Made by a program: the position numbers and the translations under genes | Assembly (NCBI GenBank): GCA_000711775.1 | Contig: ARYC01017309.1 | Span: forward strand, 38,593 to 102,592 | Source: Oxytricha trifallax | Taxonomy: Eukaryota; Ciliophora; Spirotrichea; Sporadotrichida; Oxytrichidae | Length of the DNA stretch: 64,000 bases | Direction: 5' to 3' | Notes under the pieces: generated by a model | The model's input: only the letters and a program-made list of their open reading frames with translations | What the model was told of the DNA's origin: nothing | Database searches by the model: none | Part shown: one piece after another, positions 1-11,548 of the stretch | How the letters are laid out: each line of letters opens with the position of its first letter | Numbering within the stretch: position 1 is the first letter of the stretch

Positions 1-136
1 AAATAATTATTAGCATTATTTCTGTAAACTAAGGTTCATAATCTCAATAATAATAATATTTATTCGATATTTCAACACATTCATATTAAAAAAGATATAC
101 CTATAGAAAATTAATTTTAAATTTAAACTTTTCTGT

Positions 137-236
137 GTAGAGTCTTCTTTAATTGGATCTTTTTGTAATTGTAATGCTTCCCAAACTTATCCATAAGATC
201 CTCTCCCTAGCATTTTTATTAGTTCATATTGCTAAT
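137..236 (-). CDS. Protein kinase N-lobe segment (MDS, partial gene)
   Basis: Read on the minus strand with TAA/TAG as Gln, this segment gives QYELIKMLGRGSYGQVWEAL, a typical protein-kinase glycine-rich loop (GxGxxGxVW) preceded by a beta-1 strand. The frame is open from 236 down to about 137 and then enters AT-rich DNA. A second in-frame scrap at 1-60 (minus, IEIMNL) could be the alpha-C region. The VAIK lysine, catalytic loop and the rest of the kinase are not in the window, so the gene is partial and runs off the left edge. The kinase class is not determined. A possible N-terminal MDS starting with ATG lies at about 553-612 (minus), but I could not find a pointer joining it. Confidence 0.6.
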
Positions 237-947
237 TATGAAAATATATAAAATATATTTAGATTTTTATCTTTGAAGTAATTAATGAGTTTGTTTTGCA
301 ATAGGTTTGATTAATGACAAGTCCATTTTTTAATATCATTTTATTGAAATATTTTAATGCATATGATAAACTCGACACTCTTATTATAATTTAAACACAT
401 TTTGCTTTGTATCAACTGCAATTTTAATTCGATTAGAAAAAATAAATATATAATTATGGATGTTTTATAAAATTCTAAAAAATAGTCGGATAATGTAAAC
501 AATTTACTAAAATATACTCATTAGTGATTAATAACTAAATTTTTCTGAGTTTGAAATTTATATATCCAGGAAACCTTTGCAAGAACTTGAAAGAAGACAT
601 TAATTTTTAATTTTTATCATTTCAAAGATAGGTGTCACATTATTGTAAATTATACAAAAATTTCAAACATTTATGAAAGTATTTGTTTTGAGTTCCTCGG
701 TTAATACTGTAGTGTATTTTCTAATTTTTTATCAATATATTTCGAGCATATTTTCTAAAAATATTTCAATTAAAAAATCCAATTTTTACAATTAAGTTTA
801 ATTTAATATTCTTTTCTCCTTTTTTATTTTATCAATAAAGCATCCAGACTAAAATTTCTTAAATTCCTTTCTAATAAGCACTCACAAAGATTTCATTATT
901 GATTAAAGCTGCTGTATGTTTAAAACACACATTCCTTATTTACTATG
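237..947. other. Intergenic/IES-like AT-rich DNA
   Basis: This stretch is AT-rich and holds no convincing coding segment, except a short minus-strand peptide starting with ATG near 612 (MSSFKFLQRF...) that might belong to the kinase on the left. I see no repeats or RNA genes here. Confidence 0.4.
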
Positions 948-2719
948 TCATTATTTTGCTGCAGCTTTAGCAACTTGGGCTCTTCTCTTCTTAACTGCAA
1001 CTCTAAGTTTCTTGTCGTGTCTTTGCAATTCTTCCATATCAATTTTATTCTTCTCTGCCTAATCGAAATAATAAATACTTGTTCATATATATAGAAGAAA
1101 TTTCTATCTATCAAATTCTTCATATCACCACGGTTTTGACTATCTGATGGCAATACTTTAACAGCTTCCTCTGATTTATATAAATATAGCAACTTTAAAG
1201 TAAAATTGTAAATTATTGTGAAAAATGTTTAGCAAATAAAATGATCCATCGATTGGTTGCGGTAGTAACCATTGGTTATAAACATCACTCAGTTGCCAAT
1301 AAGTTTCGCCGTTAAACTCTAAATGTGAGAGCCATGAACCAGTTCCGGTTTCTAAAAGAACTTTCTATCCACTGTCGCTTACTTAACTTATTCTAACTTC
1401 TATGATATAAAAATAAAATCATGTTTTTTTCTCTCAAATAACAAGTTCTTGAAAAACAAATAGGATTATTAGAGAAATTAATTTGATGTCAATAAATTAA
1501 AAGACGGTTTAATTTATATTGAATTCATAGTGATATCTGTCAGGGGTTGTTTCTTAGAGCTCCACCATTTACTCTTTAAAGACGATAGATAGCCTGTAGA
1601 TTCGGTAGGATTATATATGACCTCAGCTTCGATTTTATTGACCTCATCCCTGTAAAAAGCATTTCCGATATAGTTATGAATTCTATCTCCGTAAGTTAAT
1701 CCAGATATTTAAATTGTAGGATCTGTGATCGAAATTCGTCCTCCGTCATGAAATTCTATAATTTGCCTTCCTACTCTGGAACCTGAAATTGAAGAGAGAC
1801 CCGATGGCCAGGCTTTATACTCGAAGTGACCGTAGAATTTGTATGCGTTGTCTGGACCTTCTAGTAGGAAATTTGTAATGGGCGGGTGGTGAGATGTCTA
1901 TTCGGCATAATATTTCTCTCCGGTAGGTAAAACTCTTTAAAAATTTTACCTGACAAGAATTTATTAAATCTATGACAACAATTGAGTGGAGTTAATCTTT
2001 GAATGGTTTCTCCCAGGATCGGATTAAGTGGTGCTCTGCACTGCATCTGTGAAACATTGATATGGTGACCACCGATATAAGTAGCTACAACCCATTTGAG
2101 TCTCTCTAGAGCTCCAATAGATTCACTGGCCTGCTTGAAATATTTGGGTGCTAAACTTAGATCTACAGCTGATCCCTCCAAATATGTTTAAAAATCTAAT
2201 GCTAAAATACACTATAAAAGGCATTTTATTATAATATGTTCTAGGATAATGCATGTAAGCTGGTGCTGGTGTCTTCATCATATCTTAAAATTCTCCCTTC
2301 ATCATCTTTTTCCCTAACTTTGATAAAATTTCCTTAAAGGCTTAAGGTATAATATTTCCCTCATCTAAAAGAATCAACCCTCCATTTGCATGTGCTAATT
2401 TATGTCTTTAGTACTATTAAGATTATACTATTTAGAATTAATTATAGAAGATAGATAGATTATGTAAAAGATTTAATTTTTTTTTCAAAAAATTTAGATG
2501 GATCTTAAGAAACAGCTCCATTATTCTATTTTTGTTCCTCTCCTCGATCTATATTTTAGTTTATATAAGAAACCTTGTTTATAAATTTGAAATATTTCTT
2601 AATGAATAGCACAAGCATACTAACTTGAGATTGATTTGTTTAAACTTACTTATGTTTAATTTATTCATTTGAGCTTAGGCTTCATCAGTTAGTGGGCTTT
2701 AAGTATCACTTCCTTACAT
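948..2719 (-). CDS. Oxysterol-binding protein family (ORP) lipid-transfer protein
   Basis: Gene for an OSBP/ORP protein, which binds and moves sterols and phosphoinositides between membranes. ATG is at 2719 and the TGA stop at 950-948. Removing six pointer-bounded IESs (32, 43, 128, 62, 52 and 94 bp) and one GTAAGT...ATAG intron (101 nt) leaves exactly 1,260 nt, i.e. 419 residues plus stop. Family hallmarks appear in order: a Q/N-rich start of about 40 residues, LNPILGETIQ, the signature EQTSHHPPI, then GSWLSHLEFNGE, LPSDSQNRGD and a basic tail with the family motif KxxxEExQR. There is no PH domain, so it is a short ORP like yeast Kes1. All MDSs are in order, so the gene is not scrambled. Recognition of the family is from conserved motifs; the lipid ligand is unknown. 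Confidence 0.93.
1070..1101. other. IES, 32 bp, pointer GAAAT
   Basis: Direct repeats GAAAT at 1065-1069 and 1097-1101 flank it. Excision joins RNF to DQAEKNK in frame and restores the spacing expected between the LPSD and KxxxEExQR motifs of the ORP family. Confidence 0.85.
1193..1235. other. IES, 43 bp, pointer TAGCAA
   Basis: TAGCAA at 1187-1192 and 1230-1235. Excision keeps the ORP frame (DGSFYLLYLYKSEEAV). Confidence 0.85.
1409..1536. other. IES, 128 bp, pointer TGATAT
   Basis: TGATAT at 1403-1408 and 1531-1536 in the same codon phase. Excision joins KKQPLTDI to IEVRISQVSDSG. Confidence 0.82.
1939..2000. other. IES, 62 bp, pointer TCTTT
   Basis: TCTTT at 1934-1938 and 1996-2000. Excision joins LGETIQR to VLPTGEKYY, just before the EQTSHHPPI signature. 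Confidence 0.85.
2189..2240. other. IES, 52 bp, pointer AATATGTT
   Basis: AATATGTT at 2181-2188 and 2233-2240. Excision joins HYPRTY to LEGSAVDL in phase. Confidence 0.88.
2403..2496. other. IES, 94 bp, pointer AATTTA
   Basis: AATTTA at 2397-2402 and 2491-2496. Excision joins SQDPSK to LAHANGG in phase. Confidence 0.82.
2549..2649 (-). other. Spliceosomal intron of the ORP gene, 101 nt
   Basis: On the minus strand it begins GTAAGTTT and ends AATATAG. No pointer pair fits here, and splicing restores the frame. The whole-gene length is a multiple of three only when it is removed. Confidence 0.75.
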
Positions 2720-3092
2720 TTTATTGTTTAAATTTATTAAAGAAAGATTTGCCAATTACTAATACTAAAACTAAATTATATTCATATTCATTTGATAAAA
2801 TAAGATATAAATCTATATGAATTTTGTAAAAAGAATTCTCTTCTTTGGTTTTGGACAAAAAATATAGATTTTATCAACTTCTATAATTAGCATTTTTATT
2901 AAGAAATTATTAACTTATATTCATAGACTAAAAGTATATATCATATCAGTAAGTATTTATTCTTATCCTATCTCATATAAATTTAAATATTTCATGAAAT
3001 TGACTCTATTTTCATGTTTAAATCGATACAATTTAATATTTTAAAGTGAGTAAAAACAAATTTGACATAATTTTTAATTGAATTAAATAAGA
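2720..3092. other. Intergenic spacer between divergent genes
   Basis: AT-rich spacer between the leftward ORP gene and the rightward hypothetical gene. It presumably holds both 5' regions. No specific motif is recognised. Confidence 0.4.
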
Positions 3093-4150
3093 ATGGAATC
3101 TACAAGTAACCAACCAGACTAAAATCAAATCAAAATATTTGATGATTACATGCCAGTAAAAATATAATTTTACATTATTTATCATTTATTTAGGATCATA
3201 AACCAGAAGAATAAGATAATAAAGAATCTTGTGTTTCTTTAAAATTACAAGCGAAATTATTAACAATAGAAGAAAATCTCGATCCATAAAGTTTTTATTT
3301 GTTTAACCAAATGAACTAAATTATTGATGAAAATATGAGGTTGATATAGAAATCTGGAATACCTATGCTTGCCTCTACTTTTACTCTACAATTTAAAAGT
3401 CTTATAATTTAATTTATAAAAATACTACAATATCATTAATTATTATATAATAAGTCGATATCTAAGTTTATACCTTAATTTCAATTAATATATTTATATA
3501 CTCTTTGGAGGAAACTTCTCTATAATTAAGCGAAAATCTAGTCTTAAAATACAAACTAAAACTTCAGTGAATTCAATCAAATCTTTATCAATGTAATTGA
3601 TCAGAAAGTACTCAGCTTGAAATTTATTCCATTACTAAAATAAATCTACAAGAATAAATTAGTTAACGAAAACAATTCTCAACTTTTGCAAGTACAATAC
3701 AAATCAGACATATTTAAAATTATAAAAGCTTAGAATTGAAGTTTTTTAATTTGTAATATAAACAAAGTTTTAAGTTATTAATTTTAATATTAATCAGAAC
3801 TATTTTAGTAATTTGAGAAAGACTATGGAGAGTCAAAGTCTTATTTGAGATTAATTGATGAATATATAGAGTACCTTTTGAATCTAGAACTTTGTGACGA
3901 CTTAATCAGTAGAATATAATTATATCAAATTATTCAAAAACCTGCATCCTTAACTGATAACTCTAATTGTACTGATTTGGATTTTACTCTTAATTAAATT
4001 ATTATCAATAAGAAACTTCAAAATTTATGTAACTTACTAAATTAATGACCACCAGAGAGAACTTTATGAAGCATTGAATCAAGATTTGAAGTATGATCAT
4101 TTCTCTAAGACTCATTCCTATCTTTCTAAGTCATATTAGGCGTTTGTCAA
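3093..4150 (+). CDS. Hypothetical protein, Gln-rich, interrupted
   Basis: ATG at 3093 starts MESTSNQPDQNQIKIFDDY. A 38-nt intron (GTAAAAAT...TTTAG, 3156-3193) is followed by a long frame DHKPEEQDNKES... to about 3420. Further plus-strand segments follow: about 3600-3740 (LKFIPLLKQIYKNKLVNEN), 3815-4047 (SYLRLIDEYIEYLLNLELC) and 4045-4150 (RELYEALNQDLKYDHFSK). They are polar and helical and all on one strand, so I treat them as one gene, but the pointers between them are unresolved and the last two may be separate. I do not recognise the family. Confidence 0.55.
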
Positions 4151-4340
4151 TTTAACTTATAATTTTTTTTCAAATAATAAATTAAAATTATTAAAATAAA
4201 ATTTCAGTCCTTTTATTTTGAATAAATATTTTAGTATTCAAAATTAACAAAGCAAAATCAAAGGAATTTGCTTATATTAAATTAAAAATAAATAAAATGC
4301 TAAATATTATTTAGTCTAAACTTGTAAATATCATTATTTT

Positions 4341-5677
4341 GGGTGCTGAAGTCAGGACGTCCCAACTCCATCAGGGCGTCCCAGATCGTCAGGACGGGTA
4401 TTGGGGCGTCCCAGGCGACGTCATGACGTCCCAACTCATGAATATTAATAAAATAATCAATACCCCAACACCCCATAATTAATTATATGTGTTATATTGA
4501 TTAGAGTAGTAATGGGGATAGGGGACTCATTTTGATTAATTTCACCTTGGTATTAGATTTAATTTTATTTATTATTATCAGGACGGAGAATTTATTGTTT
4601 TATTTTATATCATCACTACATGTGGATATCTGTTATGGAGAAATTTATCATGTAAAATAATTTAAATGAAATCTCATTATTTTGGCTTAGTTATATAAAA
4701 AAACTATTTAAATTTTAATAAAACTCCTTCTTATAATTCTATGAGACTCCTTTTTTTCATTTTTTGAAATTCTTTTGTAATAATATAGTTTTAGTATTTT
4801 AGTAAATGATACCAACTAGGCTTTGAATTAAATTAAAACTATTCCATTAAAACTTCATTATAATATAACCTGGATCTAATTAAGTTTTGGTACTATAAAA
4901 GCGATGTACCAATTAAGCTTAAAAAGATTTAGTACTAGTACTTATTAAATTAAAACTTATATAGTGCTAATTTAATGGAATCATATTGGTAAAAATAAGG
5001 AAATAAATCTAATATTTGTTACTCTTTTGTTAAAACTTTCTCCATTTCGTTAGAGAGTTTACCTCCTATAAGATTTTTATAAGAGGTACAAGAATTTATA
5101 GAAATTTTAATACTTATTTTGGCGATTTAAATCAATTTATAATACTCTTTTAGTTCAAAGAGATTATAAGATTGAAGCTATTAATCACCTTAAAATCACT
5201 CATTTCAAGAATACTTTTATTTAAATTTTACTTAATTTACTTTTTTGTCTTTTTGTTAAACATATTTTAATTAAGAACGCAATATAAAAGAAATTAAAGT
5301 ATTGAATTGAATTTGAAAATTATTTACGATGAAAATTTCAAAATTTTCCATAAAAATAATCATTAAAAGTGAAAACATACATGAAAAATGAATAAAATAA
5401 TAAATGACAATCAAAATTTTCTGTTATTAAAAAAAGTGTTTTACCAGATACATAATCATGAGATAATTTTAATTTGACATAACAAATTTTCATATTTAAT
5501 TAAATAGTGTAAAAATGATAATTCCTAACAAAAGGGAATCTAGTCTCTAACAATACCCTATCATCAATAGAACACTTATTAATTTTATCATGTGGTAGGA
5601 TTTTGGAATTTTATTATTCTATGTTTTTATATGTTGGGACGTCCTGACGACCCTGGGACGCCCTGACGTCAACACCA
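4341..5677. mobile_element. Inverted-repeat element with GC-rich ends and 8-bp target duplication
   Basis: Flanked by ATTATTTT at 4333-4340 and 5678-5685. The left end (4341-4440) and the right end (5633-5677) are GC-rich and inverted relative to each other: GGTGYTGAMGTCAGG leads inward on both sides, followed by repeats of GGACGTCCCA/GGGCGTCCCA. The ends stand out sharply from the AT-rich interior, in which I find no credible ORF under the Gln code. It looks like a non-autonomous DNA transposon. The superfamily is not assignable from the ends alone; an 8-bp duplication occurs in several superfamilies. Confidence 0.7.
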
Positions 5678-5930
5678 ATTATTTTTTTCAAATTTGATTT
5701 TATTCTAGGAGAAACATATTTTATTAATATATAAAAATGGAAAAAGAATTTTTTAATTTTTACACTTTGTATTAATGTGGTCTTAAGATATAAATATAAT
5801 TAAATAACTTCATAAATAAATAATGACTGTAAACACAATATATTTTTCACTATTATAAACTCAAATTGATTTTAATATCATAAGTATTCTTTTTAATATA
5901 ACTTTTGATACTTCTCTCTATGTACTAGAG
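5678..5930. other. AT-rich spacer
   Basis: No coding segment, repeat or RNA gene seen. Confidence 0.4.
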
Positions 5931-5944
5931 AAACTAAGCACTTG

Positions 5945-6651
5945 CATGACAGTTATTGGTACAGTGGACATCATCCAAAACATTATAATTAAAATTGCTT
6001 TTGGATTTTATGTCACACATCCAGGTATTATTTTGGGGACATTTATTGGGGCTGCCTTTTTGAAATATAGTAGTTGCCAGGTTATAAGCAGAGCTTAAGT
6101 CATGATATAATACTATATGATAAAAATTAATAATTTAATACTTTTATTAAAGTGAAGAGAGTGTTTTATAATAAGTATATTATGAATATTTTCATAAAGA
6201 AATTATTTAGAATTATCAAAAGTTATGAGTTAAATTGAGTGTGTGAGAAGGGACTTAAAAAGCATTAATTAAGAGATTAAAACAAAGAGAGAAAGTATTG
6301 AACAACTTATTGGACAATACTTTGAATGTAAAGGCACAGACAACTAGAATGAAGTTTTATTATTAATTTTATACATTTTAATTAAATTAAATTCAAATAA
6401 TATATTAGAATTAAGTACTTGAAAAAATACTTTGTGGAGTCAGTGTTCTAATCAAGGGAGCTATTTGCAATAAGATGACCTTCAATGAAAAAGATCAAGA
6501 CTTTTTGAAATAAATTGATTTAAATTTTTTTTCTTTTCTCGAATTTATATGTTTTTTTAAAGTTTCAGACTTAAGCTTCTTAGATAAACTGTACAGACAA
6601 GAAATAGTTGAGAATAAAGAGTGGGTCAATATTGTCAAAAACAAGTAGTGA
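5945..6651 (+). CDS. Hypothetical protein with coiled-coil stretch
   Basis: The plus strand carries several open segments: about 6190-6400 (QIECVRRDLKSINQEIK, then TKRESIEQLIGQYFECKG), 6420-6535 (ILCGVSVLIKGAICNKMTF) and 6563-6651 (DLSFLDKLYRQEIVENKEW), ending in TGA at 6649-6651. The first is a probable helical coiled coil. Upstream, 5945-6110 is open on the plus strand as a hydrophobic stretch (MTVIGTVDIIQNIIIKIAFG) but also on the minus strand as a Cys-rich peptide, so its strand is uncertain. IES borders were not resolved. The family is unknown. Confidence 0.5.
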
Positions 6652-6798
6652 GAGAACGAATATATGAACAAATTTATAATAATAGCTTACATTAAACTTT
6701 ATTTCGACATTTAAATCCTTCAATAAATTTGTTTTTCATAATACTTTGTGCTTAATTTTTAACAATTTATTCCAAAAAATAAATTAGTTCAAATTAAA

Positions 6799-7867
6799 TC
6801 AATTATTCTAAACATCCTTATATCTTCCATTAAGTGTTAATTATTGCTTTGAGTTTATATCTGATTGATAATTTCTTAAATGTCCCTCCCACAGCTTTGT
6901 ATTTAAATCCACATTTTTATCTTTAAATAAATGTCTAATATTATTGGTATTTTTATCTCTAAACTGATCTTAATATTTTGTTGTGTTTTGTACTATTGAC
7001 TTCTCTGAATTATCAATAGACCTGTAGATTATTTTTAATTACTGCATAAAAGGAGAATATTATATAAAATATTAATCGGAAAAAGTTTTAAATCTAATTA
7101 CTTACTGATTTAAACTGTTTGTAGAATTATTTAGGCTACTCTGATAAATATTGCTGTAGCTTTTTGACATTGGGTCTTAACCTTAATCATATGTTCTCTC
7201 AACTTTCGTAGTTGGTATATATCGCCAAGGTGATCTAGAATTATTTAATCGAGTTATAGATGAGTATTATCGCAAATTTGTTTCAAATTAAAGTTGAGAC
7301 AAAGTTGGAGTTCCTGATTGCCTATTTTTTAGTAAGTGTTTTATCTATATTTAAAGTTAAGTATGTAAGATTTAGAATTTTTAATAAGTTTAATAAGCCA
7401 ATAATTACAATTAGTTAAACTTACATCTTTAGTATCTCCATAATAATCAAAATCTGTATTGCTAAATGTAGTCTTGCTTTATCGACTTGGCATTCTTAAA
7501 TGCTTAATATCCCTCATTCTGCGCTAAATCATAACTCGAAATTGTTCGTTAATTTATTTTTGTTTACTATCATCACTGATATTTTAGCCAATCATTTATT
7601 AACTGAATTGCTCGAAACTTTTAATAATCTAACTTTAATTATTTTGTGATTTAGACTCGCTTATATCAATATTACTATTCTAATTTTAATTATTACTGCT
7701 TCCTTATTTCAATTATTAATGCATTTCTTTCGTACTTTGAAGTATTTTAAACTATAATTATTACTTATGCTAAGGTTACTGATTTTATAAACCTAATTTC
7801 CTTTTTTATTATTGTCTTTGTTCAATTGTTTTTCTGAATTTTTATCGAAAATTTTGTTCATCTTCAT
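6799..7867 (-). CDS. Hypothetical Gln/Asn/Ser-rich protein
   Basis: ATG at 7867 (MKMNKIFDKNSEKQLNKDNN); TGA at 6801-6799. A 41-nt intron (7792-7752, GTTTATAA...TTATAG) carries the frame into QSTKEMHQQLKQGSSNN and FRVMIQRRMRDIKHLRMPS. A second intron (GTAAGTTT...ATATAG, about 7430-7330) leads to NRQSGTPTLSQLQFETNLRQ. A third (GTAAGTAATTAG...CTACAG) leads to the C-terminal exon ending in RYKDVQNN. Disordered and low-complexity; I do not recognise a domain. This one seems to have introns rather than IESs. Confidence 0.65.
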
Positions 7868-8146
7868 AGTAAAAAGAAGGAGGACCTAATGTGTTTAAAG
7901 GTGAATTATTTAAAATAAAACTTATTATGTCAGTTTTTGACTTAGATTATAATTCAGCTGTAGTTAAATCATTTAAGCCAAATGTTTATAATTAATTTTG
8001 CTTAAAACTCATGAATTAAAGGCGAATTTTACATTTCTGTTTTATTCTTGAAATTTCCTGTATTCAAAGATTATTTGTTTATTGATGTTCAAATATTTAA
8101 AGTATTAAATTATGTGTTTGACCTCAATTGACTCATAAATTTTAAA

Positions 8147-9484
8147 TCATTCTGATTGAAAATTCCATCTTCGCTATAATTGAATTTTAGCTAATTATGA
8201 AAGTAATATATATATATTTTAATCATTAGTTAATTGTAAAATCCTTAACTTACATAGTTCTATGCTTTAACCCAATTAAACTGGTACTCTATTATTCAAT
8301 TTAATTTAAATGAGATTTATTTTTCTTATCTCCAATCTTTTATCTATATGATGAACCCTCCCCCTCAGAATCTGAACTCATTTCATACATGCTTCTATCA
8401 TTTTTTAACGATTTATTAATCCCAAATGGAGATGTTTGTTACATGTCATTTATTAAACTTGAATTGCTTTAGAGAAACCTGTGCTAATCTTTTAATGTTT
8501 TTAATATTTTTGAGGTTTTATATTTTGGCTGAGAGAGTCTGCTTAGATCCTATAAAGTATTATAAAAAATAAAAACTTTGGCATAATTTTTGAAAAATTC
8601 ATTATCATTAACAAATTTGATTGGATATAATCCCCAGCTTAAATTAAAAAAAAAGATTGAATTGATTTTAATTTACAGGCATATTGAATTTATTATCATA
8701 TTATTTATATTAATTTGATGATAGTTCTCCTTGTCTATGCTGTTAAATAATCTTCATCATTTTCACATTCATTTTAGTATCTCTATCTAATTACAAATAT
8801 TTTAGAGTAATCTATCTTCTTGAATTATTAATGAATTGGTTATTATGATAGTCTAGGTTGATCTTGAATCGTTTAATCATAATTTTGTTTATTGAAAGTA
8901 AGATTAAGATTATTTTATAAAAAATAATTTATTTTTAATACGATTTTTACAAATGTATAATAGATATAGCTATAAATTGTTATAAGATTTGTGGTCTTTC
9001 TGATAGTTTGACTCTCAGTATTATTCTATAAATTTAAGTGATGAACTGTTGAGCCATTTTTATTTACAATTAAATGAATTGCTCTTTTTTCCCCATTTTA
9101 TTCTTAATTAAGAAGTTTGAAAAATTTTAGAAGATAATATAAATCATTCCTAAACAACTTTTTTATTTAAAGTTTGTTTTCAATAAATTATACTAAAAGG
9201 AAAACTGCTTACAAATTTGTGATATATAAAATAAATTTCTTAATAACAATTGAGTAAAAACCTTTTCATACATTTCCCAGAAAATAAGTCCTTTTAATTT
9301 TATATATGATCTCTAAAAATAGAAAACCCCCCACTTTCAATAAGTATTTATTATTAATCAATATAAAAGAATTAATTATATTACATACAACTTTTTTCTG
9401 TGGATTAGATATAAATAGCTGGCTGATACTCGATCTCTAAGACTATTCTTAGTTTATATTCCTAGAATCCATTTAATCAACCAT
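8147..9484 (-). CDS. Hypothetical Gln/Ser-rich protein
   Basis: ATG at 9484 gives MVDQMDSRNINQEQSQRSS. Further minus-strand segments are at about 9060-8975 (NGSTVHHLNLQNNTESQ), 8900-8690 (RYQNECENDEDYLTAQTRR) and 8450-8230 (SMYEMSSDSEGEGSSYRQK, HLNQIEQQSTSLIGLKH). A last exon, IQLQRRWNFQSE, is followed by TGA (8149-8147). The segments are collinear on one strand, but exact IES/intron borders were not all solved. Acidic and polar, no recognised fold. Confidence 0.55.
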
Positions 9485-9812
9485 GCTATAAGATTCACTA
9501 AGATTGTACATTAAAATAAAATAATTTAAAAAAGGAATTTATTTTTATTTTTAATTTAATTTAAAAAAACACTGAGTCAGAGTTGTGCTTGAATTTGAAA
9601 ATTTTAGTAAGAATCTATTAAATTGAATTTACTATTATATTAATTATAAAATGAAAGGCAGTTCAATTTGATATTATATTTATAATTTTATTATTTATAG
9701 AACAAATTTAAACTTTTTACTATTTTTTGACTATAAATGGTGATAATTCAATCAATAAATATGATTTTATTTATATAGTATAAAGGCAATATATTACAAG
9801 AATCAACTAGAA

Positions 9813-11225
9813 ATGACTTTACTCCCTAGTAAAAAAGTCAACTTCTCACACTATAATTTAAAAGATTGCAGAAGTCTATCACCAATCAGAAAAAGCAAAA
9901 ATTACTCATGAATTTATTACAAAGTGGTACGCATTCACGAAGTGGCAATGGATATTGTAAAAGATTGTTTATTTATATAAAAGTTAATTATAATTAAAGA
10001 AATCACTCAATAATCAGTGAAATTCATTGAAATATATATAATTTAAACTGAAAAATATTTATTTAATTTGGTAATAGTAAAGCCTAAGCGGGAATATTTC
10101 TTCGGGAACTACTACTTAAATGAGTAGCAACGTCAGATCTCAAGGCATATTTCCCAGTTGTGTCTCACATCCTTGCGATGTCGCGAAGCTAGAATCATTC
10201 ATTATACTTTAATTATTAATACTTAAGAAATTTATTAATTAATATATAGATATTTTATTAATAAAATTGCACCTTAACTAAGATGAGGAAGGTTAGAACT
10301 AACAAAATCGATAGGAATTTGGTCTATAGAGACGTAATTCAGCTGATATAGAAGATACTACAATGATAATGTGCAGAATTTGCTTCCAAAAAGATCTATA
10401 AATAATTTTTCAATAATTTTTACAATTATTTTTACTGATAATATTTCGGTATCTATGAACTTTCAATTTATATTTATATTAAATAAAGATCTGATACTAA
10501 TATCACCATGTTTGTGCAAGGGAACTATGAAATATGTTCATGAAGACTGCTTGGTTATGTGGCTGTAAACTTCTCATCGAAAGAAATGTGAATTGTGCCA
10601 GACACCTTTCTAAACTAAAAGACTTTAAATAATTTTAATGTATTTAAATAAATATGAAATAATCAGGAATATTAGAAATTAAAAAATATGTGTAATATAT
10701 AATATAAGTTTACATATACAAAGGCAGATCAACTATTAAAGAGTTTATTAGGAATATTCACTCGCATTTCAAAGAGGATAAATCTCGATGTGTAAGGCTT
10801 ATCATCTTTATTTTTACTATTATATTGTATAAACGATATGATTATAAGCATTTATCATAATAAAATCATCATTGATAATATATCATCTATGTAGCCTATT
10901 TGTGGTTACTGAAAAATAGGCTATTTAATCTGATAAGAGTATACTACCGCTTAGTCAAATAAATGAAGGCACTTTGGATGCTAAAAGGTCTTTACAATAT
11001 GAATTTATAATTTCATAATTTCTTTATATCTTATATAATTTTTATGCTAATTATTTAGCAATTTTTATAGTGAATGTATTCATAGTAATGCTGGTATTGC
11101 AGTTGGCAACTGAGGAATACAGTAGAATTAAGAAAATTGTGTAATTTTTGCAGAATGCTAGCATTAAATATAAAGTTAAGGGAATTAAGAGCAAGGAAGA
11201 ATTGCATCAAGAATATTGATTAGCC
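9813..11225 (+). CDS. RING-CH (RINGv, MARCH-type) zinc-finger protein
   Basis: The core is a RINGv domain: MCRICFQKD at 10369-10397, continued after a 95-bp IES as SPCLCKGTMKYVHEDCLVMW and CELCQTPF (10493-10610). The C-x2-C, C-x-C, H-x2-C, C-x2-C ligand order is complete. RINGv proteins act as E3 ubiquitin ligases, often on membranes. A second pointer (AATGTATT) joins it to 11081-11225, which adds another Cys cluster (CWYC...LCNFC). Upstream, 10270-10362 is in frame (Q-rich). Coding-looking segments at 9813-9990 (start MTLLPSKKVNFSHYNLKDC) and 10083-10200 are probably its N-terminus, but I could not solve their junctions. No TGA stop was found, so the 3' end is uncertain. Confidence 0.75.
10398..10492. 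other. IES inside the RINGv domain, 95 bp, pointer AAAGATCT
   Basis: AAAGATCT at 10390-10397 and 10485-10492. Excision joins CRICFQKD to LILISPCLC in phase and completes the zinc-binding domain. Confidence 0.92.
10645..11080. other. IES, 436 bp, pointer AATGTATT
   Basis: AATGTATT at 10637-10644 and 11073-11080 in the same codon phase. Joins QIILMY to SQQCWYCSW. Confidence 0.65.
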
Positions 11226-11548
11226 CAAGTAAAAAGTAATATAAAATATTAGGGTAGAATTAATTTTTTTATAAAATATTGTTTAAAAATTTATCAATTT
11301 AGATTAAAAAATATAGTGTAATTTAAAATAAAAATATACTTGTTATTTTTTGAATTATAATTTTTCACAAATATCCCTAATAAATTGTAATTTAAAACTA
11401 GTTAAAAAAACTCATAAAAGGTAAATATTTTGTATTTAGTGAACAACTTAAGTAATTTAAAAATTAAAACTTATAAATACTTAGTTTCCATTATTATCTA
11501 CTTCACAAATTTAACAATTAATTTATCTTAAGTATGCAGCAATATTTA
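11226..11548. other. AT-rich spacer
   Basis: Convergent-gene spacer between the RINGv gene and the Gln-rich gene. No feature supported. Confidence 0.4.

Noticed and set aside
4460-4480. Telomere-like CCCCAACACCCC
   Set aside because: It is not the CCCCAAAA repeat expected of hypotrich telomeres and is not tandem.
7752-7830. Apparent homopolymer frameshift in the 6.8-7.9 kb gene
   Set aside because: A 41-nt GT-AG intron (7792-7752) explains the frame change fully.
10083-10200. GC-richer block that looked like a structured RNA gene
   Set aside because: It is open in two plus-strand frames and collinear with the RINGv gene, so a coding MDS is the simpler reading; the small stem at 10110-10130 is weak.
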